Of a DNA stretch of 64,000 nucleotides, positions 25,162-33,387 are shown piece by piece. The first letter of the stretch is position 1. The number at the start of each line of letters is the position of its first letter. The translations under genes were made by a program, and so were the position numbers. The stretch is from positions 6,743-70,742 of the forward strand of contig DATCIJ010000073.1 in NCBI GenBank assembly GCA_036507855.1. The letters run 5' to 3'. Origin of the DNA: JABWBJ01 sp036507855. Lineage in GTDB: Bacteria; Gemmatimonadota; Gemmatimonadetes; Gemmatimonadales; Gemmatimonadaceae. The notes under the pieces were generated by a model, which was not told where the DNA came from, ran no database searches, and was given only the letters and a program-made list of their open reading frames with translations.

Positions 25162-25200
25162 TCACGAAGCACGATTCACGAATCACGATTCACGAAGCAC
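25162..25200. repeat. Tandem CACGA(A/T)TCACGA word repeat at fbp 3' end
   Basis: The plus strand alternates CACGAAGCACGATTCACGA and ATCACGATTCACGAAGCAC. The array lies between mcm and fbp and runs into the last codons of fbp (Arg-Glu-Ser and its TGA), so the gene's C-terminus is encoded by the repeat. It is distinct in sequence from the other junction repeats. Confidence 0.6.
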
Positions 25201-26193
25201 TTCTCGCGCCGTCTGGACGTCGTCCTTGCTCCCGATGTACAGCGGCGTCCGCTGGTGAAGCTCGTCAGGCATGATGTTGAGGATATCAGTCCTGCCGTCC
25301 GTGGCCGCGCCTCCCGCGGCCTCAACCACGAACGCCAGCGGGTTCGCCTCGTACAGCAGCCGGAGCTTGCCGTGCGGACTCTGTGTGTTGGCCGGATACG
25401 CGAACAGCCCGCCGCCGAGGAGGTTCCGGTGAAAATCCGCGACGAGTGAGCCGACGTACCGCGAGTTCATCGGCTTCTGCACGCCGTCGAGTCCGCGATA
25501 GCGCCGCATGAGCGCCTTCACACGGTCATCCCAGTTCTGTTCGTACCCGCTGTTCACCGAGAGATACCGTCCGCGCGCCGGGATCTGGATGTACGGGTGC
25601 GAGAGCAGGAACTCGCCGATCGACGGATCGAGCGTGAAGCCATGGACGCCCTGCCCCGTCGTATACACCATCATCGTGCTCGACCCGTAGATGACGTAGC
25701 CGGCGGCGACCTGTCGGCGGCCCGGCTGCAGCATGTCCTCGAGGTTCCCGTGGTTCCCGCGTGTGATCTTCTTGAGCACCGAGAAGATCGTGCCGACCGG
25801 GACGTTCACGTCGATGTTCGACGATCCGTCGAGCGGGTCGAACAGCAGGACGTACTTCCCGCACTTGAATTCGTCGGGAATGGGGATGATGTCCGGCTCT
25901 TCCTCCGACGCCATCGCCGCCAGCCGTCCCGTGTGGTCCATTGCCTTCACGATGATCTCGTTGGCAAAGACATCGAGCTTCTGCTGGATTTCGCCCTGCA
26001 CGTTCGTGGAGTCGAGGGCGCCAAGGATGTCGACCAGCCCCGCCCGACGGACCTTGCTCGAAATCATCTTCGCTGCCAGGCAGACGTCGTACAGGATGCC
26101 CGACAGCTCGCCCGTCGCCTCGGGGTACAACTTCTCCTGCTCGATGATGTAGCGCTCGATCGTGACGACTGAGGTCGCGGTGTGCTTGACCAC
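25183..26193 (-). CDS. fbp: Fructose-1,6-bisphosphatase class I
   Basis: A 336-residue type I FBPase of gluconeogenesis. Metal and active-site blocks are visible: MASEEEPDIIPIPDEF, FDPLDGSSNIDVNVPVGTIFSV, and later NSRYVGSLVADFHRNLL and KLRLLYEANPLAFVVEAAGG. The longer ORF to 26319 would overlap comEC by 52 bases with unrelated sequence, so I chose the GTG at 26193, though the ribosome site there is weak. The stop lies inside the CACGATT word repeat. Confidence 0.92.
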   Translation of the reverse strand: MVKHTATSVVTIERYIIEQEKLYPEATGELSGILYDVCLAAKMISSKVRRAGLVDILGALDSTNVQGEIQQKLDVFANEIIVKAMDHTGRLAAMASEEEPDIIPIPDEFKCGKYVLLFDPLDGSSNIDVNVPVGTIFSVLKKITRGNHGNLEDMLQPGRRQVAAGYVIYGSSTMMVYTTGQGVHGFTLDPSIGEFLLSHPYIQIPARGRYLSVNSGYEQNWDDRVKALMRRYRGLDGVQKPMNSRYVGSLVADFHRNLLGGGLFAYPANTQSPHGKLRLLYEANPLAFVVEAAGGAATDGRTDILNIMPDELHQRTPLYIGSKDDVQTAREVLRES

Positions 26194-26267
26194 TGGCGGC
26201 CCTGGCTGGGGTATCGGGTTCGGCGACTGAAACTGACCCGTAATGCAAAACCCGTGCAAGGGCAGAA

Positions 26268-28508
26268 TCAGCCGGGTCCCGGCCGCAGAACCGCTGGCCG
26301 CGAACGCCGCAACGTCCATCGAGAGTCTTCGGTTGAGACTTGCAGATTGTCGGTGCCGTCAATGCCGACAACGATTGATCCGCCGTCGTCCGTCCGCAGC
26401 GCCTGCGCCCCACGCGACCGCAACGCGCCGAGCACCTCGGGACTTGGATGTCCATATCTGTTGCCCGCGCCAACGCTCACCAGGGCGAGCCGGGGTTCAA
26501 CGGCCTCCAGCAACGGAGGCGTCGTGCTCGTTGCGCTCCCATGGTGCCCGACCTTCAGCACATCGGCCCGAAGGGTCCGCCCGAATCGCCGCGCCAGTCG
26601 GGCCTCGACGTCGCGTTCGGCGTCGCCCGTCAGGAGAATGCGGACACCGCGGTACTCCGCCATCACCACTACGGACGCCGCATTGGCGTCGGGCGCTCCG
26701 GCAATCTCCGCTGAATCCGGGGACAGCACTGTGAGGCGCACGCCGTCGATTTCGATCGCACCACCCGCCCGCGCCGCGCGCCAGGGCACTCCCCGCTCAC
26801 GCGCGGCATCGAGTACGCCCTCGTACACGCTGCTACCCTGCGGGAAGCCTCCGTCCCAGAGAAAGGCCACCGGCAACCTGCGGATCACCGACGCCGCTCC
26901 ACCGATATGATCGGCATGCGGATGCGAGAGAATGAAGGCCGCGATTTCGCCGCCTCGCCGGCGGAGGTACGGCACGACGACGCGTTCGCCGACGTCTCCC
27001 TCCCGCCATTGGTCGCCGGCATCAACGAGTATCCATCGCCAGCGAGGCGTGCGCAGGGCAATCGCGTCACCCTGTCCGACGTCGATCATGTGCAGCTCCA
27101 GTCGCGAACCCGGCAGACGCACGACCGGCCACCACAGCGCTACGCACAGGGCGGATGCCGAGACCAGCGCCGGTCGTCCCCAGTGGCGTGAGGCACAGGC
27201 CGCGAGCAGTGATGCCGATGCGGCCGCAAGCAACGCCGCGGTCACCGCGCTTGGCTGCACATCCAGCGCCGATGCGGGTATCGCCGCGCCGATGACCCCG
27301 ACCTTCTCGATGCCCGCCAGGAGCACTCGTGTGCCGTCCGCGAGAAGCGCCGCCACTGCTCGAACCGGGGCCAATGCCAGCGAAAGAAACAGGACCGGCT
27401 GCGCCAGGCCGAACAGCGGCGCCGCGGCGAGGTTCGTCAGCGGCGCCGCGAGACTCACGCGCCCGAAGTGCCACGCAACAATCGGCGCGGTCACCGCGCT
27501 CGCCACGATCGTGGCCAGCACCTCACGCGCCAGACGACGGCTCCACTCCGGCACTCGATCCAGGGGCAGGCGCCGTGAGAGCCTGCCGCTTGCGATGAGT
27601 CCGGCCATGCCGGCCACGCTCAGGTGATACCCGATTTCGTTCACCACCCGCGGCTGGATCAACGGCAATGCGGCTCCCAGTGCGAGGAGCGCCCACGGGG
27701 ATGTCGGCCGCTGCAGTCGTCGTGACAGGACCAGCGCCGCGTACATCGCGGCCGAACGCACGGCGGGCGACGGCGCGCCCACGAAGAGAACGAACGCGGC
27801 AATGGTAATCGTCGCCGCCAGCTCCGCGCGACGCGTGGATGCGCCGGCAATCATCAGCACCAGCACGACTCCCTCGGCGAGCACCGCGACATGCAACCCC
27901 GAAACCGAAAGCATGTGGATGATGCCGGCGTCGGCGAACTGGCGGCGGATTTCCGGCGCGATGTCGCGCTCATCGGCGATGAGGAGGGCGCGAGCCAATG
28001 GCGCCTGGTCGCCGTAGAGCAAATCGATCGTCGCGCCGGCTCTGGTCCTCCAGCGCGCCAGGATTCCCGGTCCCTGCTCGACCCTGACGCGAGCCTCAGC
28101 CATCGAGACGCGCGCGCCTTCCCGGCGGGCCTCCCCTCGCGCATGAACCGTCGCGCCGGCCGGTGCGGAGCCACTGGTTACCCGGATCCGGATCGGCACC
28201 CGGCATCCGCTGCCTAACGCAAACCCGCGTGCACTGGCGCCCGGTTTGGCTTCCTCACGAAGCCGGACAGTGGCATACCCATTGGCTTCCAGCGCGACGG
28301 CGCAGCTGATATCGGCGCGAGCGACACTCCAGCCGGTCAGGCTGCCAGCCGCGGCCAGCCCGGCGAGCGACACGCCTTCGAGCGATCGACGCCAGATCGC
28401 GACGGCAGCCGCGAGAACCGCCCCACCCACGGCTGGAAAGACTGCGCCGCCAGACCCCATGAGGAGCCCGGCGGCGACGGCGACATACGCCAGGGTCACC
28501 AGCGGCAC
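26268..28508 (-). CDS. comEC: DNA internalisation competence protein ComEC/Rec2
   Basis: A 746-residue polytopic protein that forms the inner-membrane DNA channel of natural transformation. The order is an N-terminal membrane pair, a soluble OB-like region (residues of about 90-160), the Competence domain with FADAGIIHMLSVSGLHVAVLAEG and many helices, then a C-terminal metallo-beta-lactamase domain (HMIDVGQGDAIAL and LSHPHADHIGG). All expected domains are present and unbroken, so the gene looks functional. The start is GTG at 28508, 12 bases after comFB. Together with comFB it suggests the organism may be, or have been, naturally competent. Confidence 0.92.
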   Translation of the reverse strand: MPLVTLAYVAVAAGLLMGSGGAVFPAVGGAVLAAAVAIWRRSLEGVSLAGLAAAGSLTGWSVARADISCAVALEANGYATVRLREEAKPGASARGFALGSGCRVPIRIRVTSGSAPAGATVHARGEARREGARVSMAEARVRVEQGPGILARWRTRAGATIDLLYGDQAPLARALLIADERDIAPEIRRQFADAGIIHMLSVSGLHVAVLAEGVVLVLMIAGASTRRAELAATITIAAFVLFVGAPSPAVRSAAMYAALVLSRRLQRPTSPWALLALGAALPLIQPRVVNEIGYHLSVAGMAGLIASGRLSRRLPLDRVPEWSRRLAREVLATIVASAVTAPIVAWHFGRVSLAAPLTNLAAAPLFGLAQPVLFLSLALAPVRAVAALLADGTRVLLAGIEKVGVIGAAIPASALDVQPSAVTAALLAAASASLLAACASRHWGRPALVSASALCVALWWPVVRLPGSRLELHMIDVGQGDAIALRTPRWRWILVDAGDQWREGDVGERVVVPYLRRRGGEIAAFILSHPHADHIGGAASVIRRLPVAFLWDGGFPQGSSVYEGVLDAARERGVPWRAARAGGAIEIDGVRLTVLSPDSAEIAGAPDANAASVVVMAEYRGVRILLTGDAERDVEARLARRFGRTLRADVLKVGHHGSATSTTPPLLEAVEPRLALVSVGAGNRYGHPSPEVLGALRSRGAQALRTDDGGSIVVGIDGTDNLQVSTEDSRWTLRRSRPAVLRPGPG

Positions 28509-28520
28509 CGCCCACCTCCG

Positions 28521-28856
28521 TTAACGCACGGCGCCTCCCTGTGCGACAAAACCTTCAGGACCGTGCTGGGGATTCCGTTGAACACGGCGCATGGCTTCGA
28601 GCACCAGCACCGCCACCTCCGCCTGGGCCTGGTCCCGTGTCAGCGCCACGCGCGTTACCGCTGACCCGATAGCGGCCCCGGAGATGTACCTGGGCCTAGC
28701 TTGGTTCAGCGCGAGCGTGATTACATCATCCTGGCATTTCGAGCAGTGGCAATATCCCGCCTCCATGTCGCGGAGGCGGCAGAAGACTTCGTGCACGGAT
28801 TCTTCGAGAACGTTTTGCATTGGTCCAGCCGGTTGGGCCGCGGCGTGGTACGCCAC
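28521..28856 (-). CDS. comFB: ComFB-family protein (late competence)
   Basis: A 111-residue protein with the ComFB core: EESVHEVFCRLRD, then CHCSKCQDDVITLALNQARPRY. The pair C-x-C-x2-C is the family's metal site. The GTG start at 28856 has a strong AAGGAG 7-8 bases upstream, so the first 12 residues before MQNVLEE are probably translated. ComFB proteins have recently been described as cyclic di-nucleotide receptors in cyanobacteria and others; that is family knowledge, not seen here. Immediate linkage to comEC supports a role in DNA uptake or its control. Confidence 0.85.
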   Translation of the reverse strand: MAYHAAAQPAGPMQNVLEESVHEVFCRLRDMEAGYCHCSKCQDDVITLALNQARPRYISGAAIGSAVTRVALTRDQAQAEVAVLVLEAMRRVQRNPQHGPEGFVAQGGAVR

Positions 28857-28953
28857 GGGCTCACTCCTTAGACGCCCCGGGCAGAAGGAGGTAAGGCGGA
28901 CCCCGACGCTGGCGCGGGAAACGTGAGCTGCCTCACAACCGCGGCGCCCAGAC

Positions 28954-30318
28954 TCAGGCGAGTCCTGACGTCTGGGTGGCCACCGGCAGGGGAATCCGCT
29001 CCGGCACCGGCGTGCCGGTGAACGTCGACCCCGTCGTCCCGGTGAGCTCCACGGTGAGATACCGGCCGATCATCGAATCGGAACCCGGGATCAACACGGT
29101 CTTGAAGTCGCGGGTACGGGTCTGCAACAACTCGCCACGGCGGGCGGCACGCTCGACGAGCACTTCGCGGCGCTGTCCGAGCAGCCCGAGGTTCCGGCGC
29201 CGCGCGTTGACCCGCACCAGCGTAATCAGCCGATCCAGGCGCTCGGTGGCCACATCGTCGGGCACCGTGTCGGACTCCGGGAGTCGCGTCGCCGCGGTGC
29301 CTTCACGCGGCGAGAACTTGAAGGTGAACGCGTCGTCGAATCCGACCTCTTCCACCGCCGACAGCGTCTCCGCGAAGTCGGCCTCGGATTCGCCGGGGAA
29401 TCCGACAATGATGTCCGTCGTCAGGCAGAGACCCGGAATGGCGTCACGCAGGCGGCGCACGCAGTCGAGATACCCTTCCCTCGTGTACCGGCGGAGCATT
29501 CGCCGCAGAACACGCGTCGAGCCGGACTGCATGGGCAGGTGCACGTGCTCGCACACGGCCTCTACCCCGGCCATCGCCGCAACCACCTCATCCGGGAAGT
29601 CATTCGGATGCGGACTGGTGAAGCGCACGCGCCTGATGCCCTGCACGCGGCCAACGGCGCGCAACAGCGCCGCGAAATCAGCTTCACCGTCATGGTAGGA
29701 GTTCACCGTCTGGCCCAGCAGCACGACTTCGCTGATCCCTTCCGACGCGACCGCCTCCACCTCGCGAACGACGTCAACCAGCCGGCGGCTGCGCTCAGAT
29801 CCACGCGTCATCGGCACGATGCAGTATGTGCACCGATAGTCGCAGCCGCGCTGCACCGGAATCCACGCCTTCACGCGGTCGAACCGCCTTGGCGTGAAAT
29901 CCTCGTAATGCTCCTCGAGGTCGAAGGTCGTCTCGATGGCGCGCTCGCCCGTCCTGGCGCGATCGAGCAATGCCGGCAGCGCGCGATACCCGTCGGGCCC
30001 GATCACCAGGCTGACGTGGCGCGCCCGCTCGAGCAGCGTCGGCCCCATGCGCTGCGCCATGCACCCGGTGACGCCCACCACCGCCGTCGGCTTCATCACG
30101 CCCTTCAATTCCCCGAGACGTCCCAGCACACGCTGCTCAGCGTGGTCGCGGATAGCGCAGGTATTCAGCAGGATGACGTCTGCTTCCTGGGGCGTCGCCG
30201 CCTCTTCGTAGCCATCCGCGGTCAACCGCCCGAGCATCAACTCGGAGTCGCTGACGTTCATCTGGCAGCCGTACGTTTCCACGTACACGCGGCCCTTTGT
30301 CGTCGGCATGGCGTTCAC
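28954..30318 (-). CDS. miaB: tRNA-2-methylthio-N6-dimethylallyladenosine synthase MiaB
   Basis: A 454-residue radical-SAM methylthiotransferase acting on A37 of tRNAs. The three N-terminal cluster cysteines are Cys18 (YGCQMN), Cys54 (NTCAIRDHAEQR) and Cys86 (GCMAQ). The radical-SAM motif CDYRCTYC has Cys159, 163 and 166, and a TRAM domain ends the protein. The AIRDHAE block separates MiaB from RimO and MtaB. The start is GTG at 30318 or the ATG three codons later. A 97-base gap separates its stop from comFB. Confidence 0.94.
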   Translation of the reverse strand: MNAMPTTKGRVYVETYGCQMNVSDSELMLGRLTADGYEEAATPQEADVILLNTCAIRDHAEQRVLGRLGELKGVMKPTAVVGVTGCMAQRMGPTLLERARHVSLVIGPDGYRALPALLDRARTGERAIETTFDLEEHYEDFTPRRFDRVKAWIPVQRGCDYRCTYCIVPMTRGSERSRRLVDVVREVEAVASEGISEVVLLGQTVNSYHDGEADFAALLRAVGRVQGIRRVRFTSPHPNDFPDEVVAAMAGVEAVCEHVHLPMQSGSTRVLRRMLRRYTREGYLDCVRRLRDAIPGLCLTTDIIVGFPGESEADFAETLSAVEEVGFDDAFTFKFSPREGTAATRLPESDTVPDDVATERLDRLITLVRVNARRRNLGLLGQRREVLVERAARRGELLQTRTRDFKTVLIPGSDSMIGRYLTVELTGTTGSTFTGTPVPERIPLPVATQTSGLA

Positions 30319-30322
30319 GGGA

Positions 30323-31546
30323 TCAGGCGGGAGTGGCAGTGAGACGACCGCGCCCTTGTGCGAGACGGGCGGTCAGACGGGTACCACGCGGGAGCCGCGG
30401 CCCGTCGAGTTCGACCTGAAGATAGTCCTCGGTCAGGCCTTCGCGACGGTCGGCGCGGACCACGATGACATCGGCCGTTCCCCCGGCGCGCCTGTCACGA
30501 TGAGCCGACGCCAGCGTTTCTCCGGCCGCGCGAAGCTCTGCCGAGCGAGCCCGCGCGGCGCCGGTGTCGACCTGCCCGGAAAGCCTCGTGGCGGCGGTCC
30601 CTGGACGCGCCGAATACGGAAACACGTGCAGGTACGTGAACGGCAACGACTGGACGAAGGCGACGGTTTCGCGGTGATCTGCATCGCTTTCGCCGGGGAA
30701 GCCGGCGATGACATCGGCGCCCAGGCCGAACACCGTTCGATCTCGCACGATGCGCTCCACGGCCCGTGCGTAGCTCGAACTGGTGTACCAGTGGCGACCC
30801 ATTCGCCTGAGCACGCGATCCGAGCCGGACTGCAACGGGGCGTGGAGATGAGGCGCCACCCGCGCCGGCTCGCCGAACAGTTCCCGCAACCCGTCGTCCA
30901 CTTCGGTGGCCTCGACCGACGAGAGCCGGAACCGCACCAGGGGCACCTCACGCACCAGGCGCTGCACCAGCATGCCTAACGCACCGCCGATATCCTGTCC
31001 CCAGGTGCCGATGTGAATGCCGGTCAGGACGATTTCCGGATGGCGGACCGCCAGTCTTCTCGCCTCTTCCACGAGGTCATCCGCCGGACGCGATCGATTG
31101 ACGCCGCGAGCCAGCGTCGTCGCGCAAAACGTGCAGTGTTCGTCGCAGCCTTCCTGAATGCGCAGCAGCGCCCGCGTACCCTGCTGCGCCAGCGCGCCGC
31201 CGCCCGCTCGCGGCCTGAGCCCGAGGGATTCGGCCACGCCCAGCGCATCTCCGCCGGGAATGACCGCGGACACGGTCGGCAGCGTCGCCAGCTGCCCGTC
31301 GTCCAGGGCCGCCGCGCATCCCATCACCACGGTCCGCAGCCTCGCATTGCTGCGCGCCGCCCGCCGGATCCCTTTCCGCAACTCGACTTCGGCCTCGGCC
31401 GTCACCGCGCAGCTGTTGAAGACGGCGGTGTCTGCGTCCGACGGATCATCCACGATGGTGCCGCCGTCGCCTTCCACCAGCGCGCGTACCTGTTCGCTGT
31501 CGTACTGGTTGGCACGGCAACCGTAGGTGCGCAGGTAGACCCTCAC
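30323..31546 (-). CDS. mtaB: tRNA t6A37 methylthiotransferase MtaB-like
   Basis: A 407-residue methylthiotransferase of the MtaB/YqeV group, which converts t6A to ms2t6A at tRNA position 37. Cluster cysteines are Cys10 (YGCRANQYDSE), Cys46 (NSCAVTAEAE) and Cys77 (GCAAA), and the radical-SAM motif is CDEHCTFC. The NSCAVT signature and CRxNQYDSE start are typical of MtaB. The GTG start overlaps the kinase stop as GTGA, and miaB follows after 4 bases, so two tRNA methylthiolation genes are paired. Confidence 0.9.
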   Translation of the reverse strand: MRVYLRTYGCRANQYDSEQVRALVEGDGGTIVDDPSDADTAVFNSCAVTAEAEVELRKGIRRAARSNARLRTVVMGCAAALDDGQLATLPTVSAVIPGGDALGVAESLGLRPRAGGGALAQQGTRALLRIQEGCDEHCTFCATTLARGVNRSRPADDLVEEARRLAVRHPEIVLTGIHIGTWGQDIGGALGMLVQRLVREVPLVRFRLSSVEATEVDDGLRELFGEPARVAPHLHAPLQSGSDRVLRRMGRHWYTSSSYARAVERIVRDRTVFGLGADVIAGFPGESDADHRETVAFVQSLPFTYLHVFPYSARPGTAATRLSGQVDTGAARARSAELRAAGETLASAHRDRRAGGTADVIVVRADRREGLTEDYLQVELDGPRLPRGTRLTARLAQGRGRLTATPA

Positions 31547-32253
31547 TGGTCCTGCTCCAGCGCCTGACGAGTGAGCACGACCGCGGCCGGCAGCTCAACC
31601 ATGAATGTCGCCCCTCGTTCCCCCGGACGAAGTGCAATGGTTCCATCCATCGCGGCGAGAGCGGCGCGGCAGTAGGCGAGGCCCAGTCCGTTGGTACGAT
31701 GGGAGCCGGCAGCCCCCAGCGTGACGAAGGGATCGAAGATGCGCTCCGCGTCCGCTGCCCGAACGCCGGGCCCATCGTCCGCCACGATGATCCGTACGAC
31801 ATCGTCGGCGCGCTGGGCGCCCATTGTCACCGACACGTCCGGACCCGCATGGACCAGAGCGTTCATCAGCAGGTTATCGAACACGCGCCGCAGCACGTCG
31901 ACATCCGCCACGACGTCGGGAACGTCGGATGCGACGACGCTCGTCAGGCGGGGAAGTCGCAGGTTCCACTCCGCCCGGATGTCGCGAAGGAAGGCGGTAA
32001 GATCCAGGGGCACGGCCTGTATGGCGAATGCCGGGGACCGGGTTCGCCCAAGCTCGAGCAACTCATCGATCATCCGCACCAGTCCAGCGCCCTGCGCTTC
32101 CATCGCGCTCACCGCGCTGTGCTGGTCGGCGTTCAGTTCGCCCAGGTCGCCGTCGGACAGCATTTCCAGCGACGCCATGATGCCGGTCAGCGGCGCTTTC
32201 AGGTTGTGGACGAGCATTTGCTCGAACGCAAGGCGCTCGACGTCGGCCATCAT
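31543..32253 (-). CDS. Soluble histidine kinase without sensor domain
   Basis: A 236-residue protein consisting only of a HisKA dimerisation domain and an ATPase domain. The H-box is LVHNLKAPLTGIM with His16, the N-box is VFDNLLMNALVHA, the G1 box ADDGPG, the F box IFDPF, and the G2 box NGLGLAY. It has no membrane segment and no PAS or GAF domain, so any signal must come from a partner or from its short N-terminus. No response regulator is adjacent. It sits between an outer-membrane barrel gene and mtaB in one unit. Confidence 0.85.
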   Translation of the reverse strand: MMADVERLAFEQMLVHNLKAPLTGIMASLEMLSDGDLGELNADQHSAVSAMEAQGAGLVRMIDELLELGRTRSPAFAIQAVPLDLTAFLRDIRAEWNLRLPRLTSVVASDVPDVVADVDVLRRVFDNLLMNALVHAGPDVSVTMGAQRADDVVRIIVADDGPGVRAADAERIFDPFVTLGAAGSHRTNGLGLAYCRAALAAMDGTIALRPGERGATFMVELPAAVVLTRQALEQDQ

Positions 32254-33387
32254 TCAGGGCCTGACCGTGAACCCCAGGCTGATGATCCAGGCGCGCTCCG
32301 AGACGCCAGCCACCGGACCGCGAGTGGCGTGCTGCAGCGCCATGTCCAGGACAACACGAGGTCCCGCAAGCGGAATTCCCGCGCCTCCTGAGTAGAAGCG
32401 CTCCGGAACGACCTCTCCGGCGATCGAAAACGGCAGGTCGCGGCGTCGATAGCCAAGGTAGAGAAGCGCCGGGACCGCACGAAACTTGGGCCCCGCCATC
32501 TCGAGTCCGGCGCCCACCTCCCACGTGTCATTCGCCGTCAGCGTCGTCTGCGAGAGCTCGCCCAGGCTCGACCACTGGGTGCGCTCGACCGAGATGGCCA
32601 CGCTCGCGCCTGGCAACCCGTCGAAGCGCACGCCGGCGCCGAATCGGTTGGGCATGCTCCCGCTGGCTATGAGCGTGTCGGCGATACGGATATCGAGGTT
32701 ACCGCCGCTCCGAACCGACGCCGCCAGGGCAAGGCGCGGATGCGGTCTCCAGGTGGCGCCCGCGGAAAAGGCGTTGCCGAGATACCCGATGGTCAGTTGC
32801 CTGATGAGCGTTCCATACCGGAGGCTGTCATCGAACTGTCGCGTGAGGCTCATCCGGTTCTCGCCGGTGAACCCGTGCAGGCCGATGCCTATCGAGAAGC
32901 TCGGGCGTACCGAGTAGGAAACGCCGAGCCGCACGTCGTTGATCGCGCCGGCGGACTCGACGCGCTCCTCGTATCCCACGGAGTCGGGACCCAATATCTG
33001 GCCGCCGCGGATTCGCGTCGCCCACGTCCGGTCCAGGAGCGTCGACGACGTCAGCGTCCCCATGGCGCGCGACCCGAGTTGCATCCCGGCCATCCAGATG
33101 GGGAATCGCGCCGTCATGGTGTTGTCGGCCGACGGACCGGCCACCACGCGCCGGTACTCGGGCTCGTACTGGAAGTACAGACCGCCCCGGCCCCATCCGA
33201 GCGTGGACGACGGATTCCGGGGCGACGAGAAGTCGAACTCGCCGAAGGCTCCGCCGGCAGCCGCGGCACGCGTGCTCAGACCACCGGTCGGGTATCCGAA
33301 GCCCTGCGTGCTGATGCTCCCCTGCGCGGAAGTGATCGCGGGAACAAGGACCAGGGCGGTCATGGTGAGCAGGAGTCGGCGCATCAT
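32254..33387 (-). CDS. Outer-membrane beta-barrel protein, FadL/PorV-like
   Basis: A 377-residue exported protein. MMRRLLLTMTALVLVPAITSAQ is a signal peptide. The rest is beta-rich with alternating strands and ends in an aromatic C-terminal strand (ISLGFTVRP). The early STRAAAAGGAFGEFDFSSPRNPSSTLGW resembles the N-terminal motif of PorV/FadL-type barrels. I chose the ATG at 33387 in the ATGATG overlapping the lipoprotein stop; longer starts lack a signal sequence. It may be functionally tied to the lipoprotein encoded just before it. The exact role is unknown. Confidence 0.65.
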   Translation of the reverse strand: MMRRLLLTMTALVLVPAITSAQGSISTQGFGYPTGGLSTRAAAAGGAFGEFDFSSPRNPSSTLGWGRGGLYFQYEPEYRRVVAGPSADNTMTARFPIWMAGMQLGSRAMGTLTSSTLLDRTWATRIRGGQILGPDSVGYEERVESAGAINDVRLGVSYSVRPSFSIGIGLHGFTGENRMSLTRQFDDSLRYGTLIRQLTIGYLGNAFSAGATWRPHPRLALAASVRSGGNLDIRIADTLIASGSMPNRFGAGVRFDGLPGASVAISVERTQWSSLGELSQTTLTANDTWEVGAGLEMAGPKFRAVPALLYLGYRRRDLPFSIAGEVVPERFYSGGAGIPLAGPRVVLDMALQHATRGPVAGVSERAWIISLGFTVRP

